The position numbers and the translations under genes are program-made. A model generated the notes under the pieces. That model was not told the origin of the DNA. It made no database searches and worked only from the letters and a program-made list of their open reading frames with translations. Shown piece after piece: positions 42,907 to 51,550 of a DNA stretch of 64,000 bases. Numbering within the stretch: the stretch's first letter is position 1; each line of letters begins with the position of its first letter. This DNA is from JACVRW01 sp963734025 (GTDB lineage Bacteria; Actinomycetota; Thermoleophilia; Solirubrobacterales; Thermoleophilaceae): NCBI GenBank assembly GCA_963734025.1, contig CAVTFR010000009.1, positions 88,282-152,281 on the forward strand. Direction: 5' to 3'.

Positions 42907-45026
42907 GTGCGCGCGTTCCGGGCGGCACCAGTGGTCCCGCTCCCGACCGCGGCGCTTCACCTCGGGGCGCTGTCGGCGCTCGCCATCGCCCAGCCGCTCT
43001 TCGATCTCATCTCGAAGAATCCGGACTTCCTCGCGGCCCGCGCGATGATCGGCTGGCAGGTGGTCGCGCTCGCGCTGTTGCTGGTGCTGGTGCCGCCGCT
43101 GTTGGCCCTGGGGGTGGAGGCGCTGGCTGGGCTCGCGAGCCGGCCGCTGCGGGCCGTGCTTCACCTGCTTTTCATCGCCTGTTCGTGGCCCTGATCGCGA
43201 TCCAGGCGCTCAAGGCGATCGCCCCGAGCGCGGGCAGCGCGGTGCTGATCGCCGTTGCGGCGATCCTCGGGCTCGCGGCCGCTGCCGGTTACGCGCGCGC
43301 GAGAGGACTGCGCTCTTTCGTCACCGTGCTGTCGCCCGCGCCGGCGGTGTTCCTGGCGATCTTCCTGTTCTTCTCGCCGGTGAGCGACCTCACGTTCGCT
43401 TCGGGCTCGGCTGAGACCGCCGACGTGAGCTCGCGCGTGCCCGTGGTGATGGTTGTGTTCGACGAGGTATCCACGATCGCGTTCGAGGACGCACGCGAGC
43501 GCATCGACCCAGTGCTCTACCCCAATCTGGCGGCGCTGGCGCGGGACGCCACCTGGTTCCGCTACGCGACGGCGCCTACCGACCTGACCGGAACGGCAAC
43601 GCCGACAATCCTCACCGGCACGCTCCCCAAGCAACACCAGCCGCCGATCCTCTCGAGCTATCCGCGGAACCTGTTCACGCTGCTCGGTCGCCGCTACCGG
43701 ATGAAAGTCTCTCAGGAGGCCACGGACCTGTGCCCGCGGGACCTGTGCGAGGACGCGAGCGGGGAGAGCGCCGCCGCTCGCGACCGTGCCTGGCCTCTGA
43801 CCTGGGCCTGGTGTACCTGCATGTGATCGCTCCCGAGGGGATCGAGCGCGACCTGCCGTCGGTCTCGGACACGCTTGGCAATTTCGGCGCCGACACCGGC
43901 ACGACGAAGGCCGAGGGCTCGCCAGGGCACGCCGGGCCACCGAGAGGTGCTGCACGAGCTGGGCGGCGGGCGCCCGGCGCGCTTCGAGAACTTTGTCCGC
44001 TCGATCGATCGTAGGGCGCGACCAACGCTCTATTACAAGCACTCGCTGCTACCGCATGTGCCGTTCCAGTACTTCCCGGACGGCCATCGCTACCGCACTG
44101 AGCCGCACGAGGTGCTGCCGGGCCTGGTCGATGCGCCCTCGTGGGGCAACGACTACCTGCTCCGGCAGGCCTACCAGCGCCATCTGCTCCAGGCCGGCTT
44201 TGCCGACCGCTTGCTCGGTACGTTGCTGCGCCGCCTGCATGAGAAGCGCCTGTACGACCGGGCGCTGATCGTGGTCACCGCCGACAATGGCGAGAGCTTC
44301 CTGCACCACGCGAGCCGGCATCTGGCGACCCGGGAGACGGTCGCAGGACATCGCCGACACGCCGCTCTTGATCAAGCGCCCGTTTCAGCACACCGGGCGT
44401 ATCTCCGACCGCCACGTGCGGACCATGGACATCCTCCCCACGATCGCGGACGTGCTCGGCATACGAATGCCGTGGCGCGTCGACGGTGTGTCGATCTTCG
44501 ACCGCGCGGCGCACATCCCGTCGAACGTCGTCGTCTACCAGCGCTCCGGGGGCAGGCTTACACTCTCGCTGCGCGAGTTCAAGCGCCGCATCCGCGCCTC
44601 CCTCAAGCGCAAGATCCGCCTACTTCGGATCGAACGGACGGCCGCCCGGCCTGTTCGGCATCGGCCCCCACCATGAGTTGATCGGCCGCACGGTCGCGAG
44701 ACTCCCGCGCGCACCGGTAAGCGCCGAGATCAACGGGGCCGGCGCATACTCCTCCGTACACCTACGTTCCGACTTCCTGCCCGCACATCTCACCGGCACG
44801 ATCCACGCAAACCGGCGGCTCGCACGTGCGCGACCTGGCGCTCGCGCTGAACGGGCGGATCGTCGCCGTCGGCCAGAGCTTTACGCTGGCCGGTAACGAC
44901 ACTGAGAACTTCTCAATCCTGATTCCCGAAGGCGCGTTTCGCGAGGGAGCCAACCGCGTCGAGCTCCTGTCCGTGGCGGAGGAGGGTGGCGGCCTCCGTC
45001 TTGCCTCCATCGCCCGCGCCGGATAG
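42907..45026 (+). pseudogene. Membrane-anchored sulfatase-superfamily hydrolase, about six frameshifts
   Basis: GTG 42907, with TATGCT about 8 nt before it. Four to five N-terminal helices (FLAARAMIGWQVVALALLLV, IAIQALKAIAPSAG, AVFLAIFLFFSP) anchor a sulfatase/phosphoesterase domain: VPVVMVVFDEVSTIAFE (metal Asp), LYPNLAALARDATWF, TDLTGTATPTILTG (Thr-rich nucleophile region, no C-x-P-x-R), YYKHSLLPHVPFQYFP (metal His) and ALIVVTADNGESF (Asp-Asn). Frames change near 43180, 43790, 43930, 44335, 44630 and 44815. Joined, about 700 aa. This architecture is common in actinobacteria; it may act on cell-surface glycolipids (inference). Confidence 0.75.
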
Positions 45027-45969
45027 CTCGCCTGGGTCAAGCCCCGGCTGAACGATCTGAGTCGGCGACTCCGGCCAAGCGGTGCGTGCTTGTGCGCGGC
45101 TTGCATGGGTGCAGCCGGACACCGTCATGACCAGCAGGCCCACCCCGAGGGCCGCGGGGCCCCCGCGCGAGAGACGTCGCTGGCGACTGCGGGTGCGCTG
45201 AGTGCGTGCGAACCAGAAAAGGCCGGTGAGGCAGAGCACGGTCGCCACGAAGAAGTTCAGGCGCAGACCGAGGACGTGGTGGGCAGGATCGGTGCGCAGG
45301 AGCTCTTCGAAGATGCGAAAGCCGGAGTAGCCGGCCACGTACAGAGCGAACAGACCGGGCGGCGCGGATCTGGCGGTGGCGGCCGAGCCAGACCAGCGCG
45401 GTGGCTAGGCCAAGGTTCCAGCTCAGCTCATAGAGGAACGTCGGGTGAAATGTGTCGTAGGCCGCGTAACCATCGGGGCGGTGCGCTTCGTCGATCTCGA
45501 GTCCCCAGGGCAGGTTGGTGGGCCCGCCGAAGAGCTCCTGGTTGAAGTAGTTGCCGACACGTCCGATGGCCTGGGCCACGAGCAGGGCGGGTGCCGCGGC
45601 GTCAAGGAAGCGCGGGATGTCGGCACCGCGGCGGCGGAGCACGAGGAGTCCGGCGACGGTTCCGAGGGCGATCCCGCCCCAGATCCCCAGGCCGCCTCTC
45701 CAGACGGCCAGGGGACCCCACCAGTGGTCGGGCACCTCGTTCCAGCTGGTCGCCAGGAAGTAGAGGCGTCCACCGATCAGCCCGGCAGGGAAGGCCCAGA
45801 GGGCGACCTCGAAAACGAGTTCGCGCGAGCCGCCTTGACGCTCCCAGCGACGCGCGGTGATCGCGATCGCGGCGAACAGACCGAGGAGATACATCAACCC
45901 GTAGACGCGGACCTCAAGCGGCCCGAGGTGGATGCCATTCGACGCCGGGCTGGGGATCGAGGCGAGCAT
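44913..45969 (-). CDS. lgt: Prolipoprotein diacylglyceryl transferase (one frameshift)
   Basis: Seven-helix enzyme that transfers diacylglycerol to the lipobox cysteine. Visible: GPLEVRVYGLMYLLGL, GLIGGRLYFLATSW, WRGGLGIWGGIALG and the Lgt signature GRVGNYFNQELFGGPTNLPWG. A shift near 45378 changes frame; the continuation LFALYVAGYSGFRIFEELLRTDP is the conserved C-terminal arginine region. In that frame the stop falls at 44913, overlapping the convergent sulfatase 3' end by 114 bp, so the true end may lie earlier. ATG 45969 with GAGGAG upstream. Lgt is generally essential or near-essential, and lipoproteins are encoded in this window, so the break is probably a sequence error. Confidence 0.85.
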
Positions 45970-46098
45970 TGCGGTCTCCTCGCGCGCGTCAGAGTGCGGA
46001 TGGTCGGCGAAGCGTGTCAGGCAGAGTAGCTGCGTGCCGCTCGTCCCTCTGGCGACTGGTCAAGGGGCCGCGACCGGGCTCACGGTTAGTCTTTGCGC

Positions 46099-46701
46099 AT
46101 GCGTCCGCCGGGCTCGGTCTCGCGGCGTCTTGTGCTTATGGTCGCCGCAGCTCTCGGTCTGCATCAGGTTCGCGCGAGTGCAGGCTGGGGTGCGCATGCA
46201 CACGGCGAGTTGGACAGTGCTCACGGCTATGTCCCCGTCGCGACGTGGAGCGTGCTTGTCGTTGGCGCTCTGCTGGCTGCTCATTTCGTGTTCCTGCTCG
46301 CGACGCCGCGTCGTTCGGAGCCGCGATGCCCCGACGCGCGTGAGGGCCTGCTGCGGCGGTGGTCTTTGACAGGCGCGACGCTCGCTCTTCTATGCGGGGC
46401 TCAGGAGCTCCTGGAGCATCTATGGGTGACGGGCGATCTCCCGGCTCTGAACCTGGTGATCGCCGGAGGCGGCTGGACAGCGATTCCGCTGGCCGCGCTA
46501 CTCGGTGCCGGTGTCACGGCGTTGGCCTGGGGATCGGACGTCGCGCTGAGCGTCCCGGTCCGAGCGGGCCTTACGGGCGTTCAACAGGTCCTCTGGCCCG
46601 TCCTCGTGAGCAGCGTCGCGAATGCTCATCACCGTCGTCGTGAGCCCCTCGCGGACCTGGCCGCTGAGCGGGCGCCTCCGGTCTCTCCGGTCTCCCTCTA
46701 G
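46099..46701 (+). CDS. Multi-pass membrane protein, unknown function
   Basis: About 200 aa; not recognised. Four to five hydrophobic segments (RLVLMVAAALGLHQV, VPVATWSVLVVGALLAAHF, LTGATLALLCGAQELLEHLW, WTAIPLAALLGAGVTALAWG, GVQQVLWPVLVSSVANAHHR) with His and Glu inside or beside helices. The ATG at 46099 lies 6 nt after TAGTCT, so the message may be leaderless. The C-terminus is basic. It starts 130 bp from the divergent lgt gene. Confidence 0.6.
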   Translation: MRPPGSVSRRLVLMVAAALGLHQVRASAGWGAHAHGELDSAHGYVPVATWSVLVVGALLAAHFVFLLATPRRSEPRCPDAREGLLRRWSLTGATLALLCGAQELLEHLWVTGDLPALNLVIAGGGWTAIPLAALLGAGVTALAWGSDVALSVPVRAGLTGVQQVLWPVLVSSVANAHHRRREPLADLAAERAPPVSPVSL

Positions 46702-46801
46702 CGGTCGCCGCGCCCTGGAGCGGGGCGCGGGAATCCGGGTGGCGAAAGGACCGGGATGTTCTGGTTGTGGCGGTGTGCCTGCGAGGCCTGGGTGGTATCC
46801 C

Positions 46802-47074
46802 GTGGCTAGCGGCAAAGCACTGACGGATCGCGATCGACTCGGGCTGCTACACGTCCTGGCTCAGATTCCGAAAGGTGCAACGCAGCGGTTGATTGCGGAG
46901 CGGCTTGGAGTTACGAAGGTGGAGGCCCGGCAGCGCCTTCGCGCGGCGGTGTCCGACGGCTTGGTGATCGAGGCGGTCGAGCAGAGCGTCGCCGAACCTG
47001 GTCGCCGCGTGTTTTCGCTCCGCCATCCCGAAGGGGTCGAGGAGCTTGAACGGCTCCAGGCGCAGGGGCCGTGA
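46802..47074 (+). CDS. Small winged-helix DNA-binding protein
   Basis: About 90 aa from GTG 46802. Predicted helix-turn-helix: LGLLHVLAQIPKGATQRLIA, then ERLGVTKVEARQRLRAAVSDGLV, then a wing (EPGRRVFSLRHPEGVEELERL). It resembles MarR/ArsR-like minimal winged helices without an effector domain. Located just upstream of, and overlapping, the YibE/F gene, so local regulation is possible. The start is uncertain because the upstream frame stays open. Confidence 0.5.
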   Translation: MASGKALTDRDRLGLLHVLAQIPKGATQRLIAERLGVTKVEARQRLRAAVSDGLVIEAVEQSVAEPGRRVFSLRHPEGVEELERLQAQGP

Positions 47075-48300
47075 GCTGAGTCCGAGCCGCGACGTCATCG
47101 ATGGAGACGCCCCCCGACGCCGGCCCTGGGCCGGTCGCAGTCGAGCGTTCCGGCTCTTCACGATCATCGCGCTGGCTCTCGCGTTGGGGACGATCGGCGG
47201 ACTCGTGATCCTCTGGCCGGGGCACGTCACGGATCACCACCGACCTTTCGGTCGAGAGCTACAGGGCGAAGGTCGAGCGCGTCGAGGAGACGACCTGCCC
47301 GGGTTTCATGGAGCAACGCTGCCAAAACGTGACACTGCGCCTCCAGAGCGGCCCAGACAAGGGCGACAAAGCCGCTCTCCTGCTCGGTGCGATCGGCGGG
47401 CTCGACCCGGATGTCGACCCCGGCGACGAGATCAGGGTGACGCCGGCGCCCGAACGTCCCGACACCGGCGAGCCGGTGGTGGGCACCGGCTACAACTTCT
47501 ACGACTTCGAGCGGGGCAAGCCGCTGGCCCTGCTCGCCCTGCTGTTCGTGGGGATCGTGCTGCTGTTCGCCCGGCTGAGAGGCGCGCTCTCACTCGTGGG
47601 GCTGGGCGCGAGCCTGGTGATCGTGCTCGTCTTCATGGTGCCCGCGATCCTCGACCACAAGCCGCCCTTGGCGGTCGCGATCGTGGGCTCGCTGGCGATC
47701 GCTCTCACCACGATCCCGTTGGCCCACGGATGGGGAGTGAAGGGTCTCGGCGCGCTGCTTGGGACCACGGGGAGCCTGTTGCTGACCGCCGGGCTGGCGG
47801 TGATCTTCACGGAGCTGACCCACCTGACCGGCTTCTCAAGCGAGGAGGCGACGATCCTTCAACTGTCGGGAGCCGACCTCTCCCTCCAGGGGCTCCTGCT
47901 GGCCGGGATCGTGATCGGCGCGCTCGGGGTGCTCGACGACGTGACCATCAGCCAGTCCTCGACAGTGCTGGCCCTGCGCCAGGCAAACCCCGGCTTAGGC
48001 TTTCGCCAGCTGTTCACGCTCGCCCAGCGCGTTGGCCGAGACCACGTGAGCGCGACGGTCAACACACTCGTGCTCGCCTACGTCGGCGCCTCGCTCCCAG
48101 TCCTGCTGATCTTCTCGTCCGCCGACCTGGGATTCACGGAAGTGCTCAACCTCGAACTCGTGGCCAAGGAAGTGGTCGCCATGCTGGTGGGTTCCATCGG
48201 CCTGATCTCGGCTGTGCCCGTAACGACCGCCCTCGCCACGATGCTCGCGCTCGGCGAACTGCCGGAGCAACTCGACAGCGATCCGATCCATGCGCACTAG
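47046..48300 (+). CDS. YibE/F-family membrane protein (one frameshift)
   Basis: N-terminal signal-anchor helix (FRLFTIIALALALGTIGGLVIL), a short extracytoplasmic domain (TTDLSVESYRAKVERVEE, PGFMEQRCQNVTLRLQSG), then seven helices of the YibE/F family: KPLALLALLFVGIVLLFARL, TGSLLLTAGLAVIFTELTHL, GIVIGALGVLDDVTISQ and the C-terminal VAMLVGSIGLISAVPVTTAL. A single-base shift near 47230 joins the first helix to the rest. The long intact part (47308-48300) is well conserved. Function is not established; family members have been linked to nutrient or metal transport only by annotation. Confidence 0.85.
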
Positions 48301-48544
48301 GAACGCGTCGGGCTCGCCATACAGAGGATCGTTGAAGCGCTTGGCCAACTTGGGAGCAGGCGTTGACTCGAGGTCACCGAGACACCCGGAATGGACCAAG
48401 AGCATGCGTCTCGAGTCTTGGCGACGCCGCTTGCGGAACGCATAGCGATAGCTAGCCAACGGCCCGAGCCGTACCCGGTGCGGTCGGGACCAAACGGCGG
48501 CGGCGTTATCGTGGAGCCATGGAGCGAGCCCCTTCGGCGAACTG

Positions 48545-49153
48545 GTGCAGAGCGAGGAGGAGCTGCGCGAGGTCGTTCCGCCGCCCGCCGCCGACTCGCC
48601 TCCGTTGCGCAAGCAGATCGACCATCTCGACGAGCACTGCCGCGACTTCATCGCGCGCTCGCCGTTCTTCCTGCTTGCCACGGCGAACGCGGCAGGAGAC
48701 TGCGACGCCTCGCCGCGCGGGGGCCCGCCGGGCTTCGTGAGGGTGCTCGACGAGCGCCGGCTCGTCGTCCCCGAGTACCCGGGCAACCGGCGCGCCGACT
48801 CGCACCGCAACCTCCTCGAGAACCCGCGCGCGGCGATGCTTTTCGCGATTCCCGGGCTGCGCGAGACGCTGCGCCTGGGGGGACGAGCATGCATCACGCG
48901 CGACGCCGAGCTCCTGGCGGACCTGGGCGTGAACGGGCGCGCGCCGAAGCTCGGCATCGGTCTCGAGGTCGAGGAGGCGTTCATCCACTGCGCCAAGGCC
49001 TTCATACGCTCGAGCCTGTGGCAGCCGGAGACCTGGCCGCAGGAGCTGCCCTCGGCCTCGGCGATCCTGCGCGACCACATCGACGTCCCGGACGTGACGA
49101 CCGAGGACGTGGCCGCGCGCCTCGAAGAGGGCTACGCGAAGACGCTCTACTGA
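48545..49153 (+). CDS. PPOX-class FMN-dependent flavoprotein
   Basis: 202 aa from GTG. Pyridoxamine 5'-phosphate oxidase fold: RDFIARSPFFLLATANAAGDCDA, ASPRGGPPGFVRVLDER, VPEYPGNRRADSHRNLLENP and the C-terminal EAFIHCAKAFIRSSLWQPETW. This combination fits the MSMEG_1061-type FMN-dependent proteins rather than true PdxH. Likely a flavin or F420-dependent reductase; substrate unknown. Followed 41 bp later by the HTH-transpeptidase gene on the same strand. Confidence 0.88.
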   Translation: MQSEEELREVVPPPAADSPPLRKQIDHLDEHCRDFIARSPFFLLATANAAGDCDASPRGGPPGFVRVLDERRLVVPEYPGNRRADSHRNLLENPRAAMLFAIPGLRETLRLGGRACITRDAELLADLGVNGRAPKLGIGLEVEEAFIHCAKAFIRSSLWQPETWPQELPSASAILRDHIDVPDVTTEDVAARLEEGYAKTLY

Positions 49154-49194
49154 AGGCCCGGACGAGGCCGGGCGCCTCGTTACGCTCCGACGGG

Positions 49195-50421
49195 GTGATC
49201 AGTCCCGAACAGCTCGCCTCTGCGCTCGATCGCCTGGACCCTCGGGACCGGGAGCTGCTGTCGCTCTCGCTGCGCAGACGCGTGCCCGACGACGACCTCG
49301 CGCGCATGTACGACGTCGACGCGGCCGAGGTGGCGCGGCGCCGCGCGGGAGCGATCGACCGGCTGTCCGGCCAGCTCGGCATCCAGCGCGGTGAGGACCT
49401 CGGCGCGGTTCTGAAGGCGCTGCTCGAGGACGAGATCTGGAGCGCGACGGGTGCGCCCGGCAGGGAGCTCGCCGAGCCCGCCCGGGCTCTGTCGAAGCCG
49501 CCGGCGCCGGTGCCGGTCCCGACCGAGCCCGGACTCGAGATGCTGGCCGCACGCGAGGGCAGGGAGCCGCCGGCGAGCGAGCCTAGGCCGCAAGGCGCCT
49601 CGGAAGAGCCCGAGCCGCGCCGCGGCCCGCACCTCGCCTTCGCCCTCTTCGGGATCGGCCTCGCCGCGCTGCTCGGGGCGGTCGCGCTTGTCGGCATCAG
49701 CGAGCTCGGTGACGACGGCGAGGCGTCCATGGCGCGTGGAGGCGGTGGAGACGACGGCACGCGCCACTTCGTCCCCCAACAGAGCGGTCCGGCAGCGGCC
49801 CCCTTCCCGTCCGAGCCGCAGGAGGTCGCCTGCTACACGACCGCCTACGTCCAGCGTCCCGCCACCCTCCGCCGACGGCCGGCCGGCAGGCCGTTACTGC
49901 GGGTGGCGGCGCGAACGGAGTGGAAGTCGCCACGGGTGTTTGGGGTGGTGCGGCGCGAGGGCGAATGGCTCGCCGTGCAGGTGCCCGAGCTCCCGAACGG
50001 CCGGGTCGGCTGGCTGCCGACGCGGGAAGCGCGGCTCGACTGCACGACCTGGTCGCTGCACGCCGACCTCTCGGAGCGCAAGCTGGTCGTGCGCCGCGGG
50101 GGCCACGCCGTGCGGGTGCTCCCGGTGGCGATCGGGCGGGCGACGAACCCGACCCCGCAGGGACGCTTCTCCGTCACCGACAAGCTTCGCGTGACTGCTT
50201 CGGGCTCCCCGTACGGATGCTGCGTGCTCGCGCTCACGGGTCACCAGACGAACGTGCCGGCGGACTGGCCCGGCGGCGACCGGCTCGCCATCCACGCCAC
50301 TCAGGACCTCGGGAGCATCGGCCAGGCGGCGAGCCTCGGCTGCCTGCGCTCGCACCCGGCTCGGGTGCGCTGGCTGATCGAGACGATCCCGCTCGGCGCG
50401 CCCGTCTTCATACGCTCCTGA
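49195..50421 (+). CDS. L,D-transpeptidase (YkuD) with cytoplasmic sigma-like helix-turn-helix domain
   Basis: 408 aa from GTG 49195. Residues 1-80 look like a sigma region-4/HTH module (PEQLASALDRLDPRDRELLS, then DLARMYDVDAAEVARRRAGA), ending in a helical ALLEDEIW. A Pro/Glu-rich linker leads to one transmembrane helix (146-168, HLAFALFGIGLAALLGAVAL). Outside are an SH3-like segment (TLRRRPAGRPLLRV, GRVGWLPTREA) and a YkuD domain with the catalytic pair His367 (IHATQDLG) and Cys383 (SLGCLR). The enzyme part forms 3-3 peptidoglycan links or anchors proteins. An inside-HTH, outside-transpeptidase layout is unusual. It lies 30 bp upstream of an ECF sigma gene. Confidence 0.85.
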   Translation: MISPEQLASALDRLDPRDRELLSLSLRRRVPDDDLARMYDVDAAEVARRRAGAIDRLSGQLGIQRGEDLGAVLKALLEDEIWSATGAPGRELAEPARALSKPPAPVPVPTEPGLEMLAAREGREPPASEPRPQGASEEPEPRRGPHLAFALFGIGLAALLGAVALVGISELGDDGEASMARGGGGDDGTRHFVPQQSGPAAAPFPSEPQEVACYTTAYVQRPATLRRRPAGRPLLRVAARTEWKSPRVFGVVRREGEWLAVQVPELPNGRVGWLPTREARLDCTTWSLHADLSERKLVVRRGGHAVRVLPVAIGRATNPTPQGRFSVTDKLRVTASGSPYGCCVLALTGHQTNVPADWPGGDRLAIHATQDLGSIGQAASLGCLRSHPARVRWLIETIPLGAPVFIRS

Positions 50422-50451
50422 TCTCACGGCGGGCAGAGCGGTGACGTTGAA

Positions 50452-50925
50452 GTGAGTGTGAAGCTGCCGCCCTTCCAGGCGGTGCTCGACGAGCACCGTG
50501 TCGACGTCTATCGCTTCCTCGTGGCGACCGCCGGTCCCACGGATGCCGACGATGTCTTCCAGGAGACCTGGATTGCCGCCCTGCGGGCGTATCCGCGCCT
50601 GCGCCGCGCGGACAACCTCCGCGCCTGGCTGCTCAGGATTGCCCACAACAAGGCGGTCGACGCGCACCGGGCCCGCGCCCGGCGGGCGCTTCCAGTGGCG
50701 GAGCCGCCCGAGCAGCCGGTCGAGGCGCCGGTGGCGGACGGGCGCCCGGAGCTCTGGGGGCACGTCCGCGAGCTGCCCTCGAAGCAGCGGACGGCGGTGT
50801 TCTGCCGAGCCGTGCTCGGGATGTCATACGCGGAGCTCGCGGTGATGCTCGATTCCTCCGAGGAGGCGGCGCGGCGCAATGTCCACGAAGGGCTGAAGAG
50901 ATTGAGACGGGAGCTGAGTAGATGA
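50452..50925 (+). CDS. ECF-type RNA polymerase sigma factor
   Basis: 157 aa from GTG. Region 2: VLDEHRVDVYRFLVATAGPTDADDVFQETWIAAL with RLRRADNLRAWLLRIAHNKA, region 4: LPSKQRTAVFCRAVLGMSYAELAVMLDSSEEAARRNVHEGLKRLRREL. No zinc anti-sigma gene is seen next to it; instead its stop overlaps the ATG of an O6-alkylguanine-DNA alkyltransferase (ATGA), suggesting a co-transcribed DNA-damage or alkylation response. The HTH-transpeptidase gene upstream is on the same strand and could be part of the circuit. Confidence 0.92.
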   Translation: MSVKLPPFQAVLDEHRVDVYRFLVATAGPTDADDVFQETWIAALRAYPRLRRADNLRAWLLRIAHNKAVDAHRARARRALPVAEPPEQPVEAPVADGRPELWGHVRELPSKQRTAVFCRAVLGMSYAELAVMLDSSEEAARRNVHEGLKRLRRELSR

Positions 50926-51521
50926 GCGAGATCGAGACCATCCTGCGCCGGGCGGCCGAAAAGCTGCCCGCCGCCGCCCCCGATCTCGGCGCCCGAGCCG
51001 AGGCGGAGGGGCTCATCGACGTGGCCTACGCGTCGGTTGACTCGCCGGTCGGCCCGCTCGTGGTGGCCGCCACCCCGCGCGGGCTCGTGCGCGTCGCGTA
51101 CACGGATCGCAGCTCACCCGACGAGGTGCTCGCGGAGCTGGCCGGCCGGGTGTCGCCGCGCGTGCTCGAGGCCCCCGCCCGGCTCGACGGGGTCCGGCGC
51201 GAGCTGGACGAGTACTTCGCCGGCGGTCGCCGGGAGTTCGAGACGCCCATCGACTGGTCGCAGCTCGCCGGCTTCACGCGCAAGGTCCTGCGAGCGACGG
51301 CGCGCATCCGCTTCGGCGACACGAGCACGTACGCGGGCGTGGCCACGGAGGCGGGCAGCCCGCGCGCGGTGCGCGCGGCCGGCAACGCCCTCGGGGCGAA
51401 TCCGGTTCCGGTCGTGGTCCCCTGCCACCGCGTGCTCCGCACCGGCGGGGCGCTTGGGGGCTACGCCGGCGGCACCGAGCGCAAGGAGTTCCTGCTGCGG
51501 CTCGAGGGTGTCTTGACTTGA
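50922..51521 (+). CDS. ogt: Methylated-DNA--protein-cysteine methyltransferase
   Basis: 199 aa. The C-terminal domain has the acceptor motif VVVPCHRVLRTGG with Cys168, and TFGDT-like FGDTSTYAGVATEAGSPRAVR supplies the HTH DNA-binding part; GGYAGGTERKEFLL is also conserved. Repairs O6-alkylguanine by suicidal transfer. The first ~30 residues (MSEIETILRRAAEKLPAAAP...) are not part of the Ogt fold and resemble the start of short anti-sigma-like or sigma-associated proteins, which may reflect fusion. ATG overlaps the sigma gene stop. Confidence 0.93.
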   Translation: MSEIETILRRAAEKLPAAAPDLGARAEAEGLIDVAYASVDSPVGPLVVAATPRGLVRVAYTDRSSPDEVLAELAGRVSPRVLEAPARLDGVRRELDEYFAGGRREFETPIDWSQLAGFTRKVLRATARIRFGDTSTYAGVATEAGSPRAVRAAGNALGANPVPVVVPCHRVLRTGGALGGYAGGTERKEFLLRLEGVLT

Positions 51522-51543
51522 AGTCTTGTTGAACCGCTAGCTT
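51513..51543 (+). promoter_or_regulatory. Promoter, probably leaderless, for the MFS gene
   Basis: TTGACT (51513-51518) and TAGCTT (51538-51543) make a -35/-10 pair with 19-bp spacing; the ATG lies 7 nt after the -10. The perfect dyad GACTT-G-AAGTC (51515-51525) overlaps the -35 and could be an operator. The site begins in the last codons of ogt. Confidence 0.5.
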
Positions 51544-51550
51544 GACGCGC

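Noticed and set aside
48391..49194. In-frame N-terminal extension of the transpeptidase gene reaching back through the flavoprotein gene
   Set aside because: That stretch is the shadow of the PPOX gene in another frame; the HTH-like text begins only at 49195.
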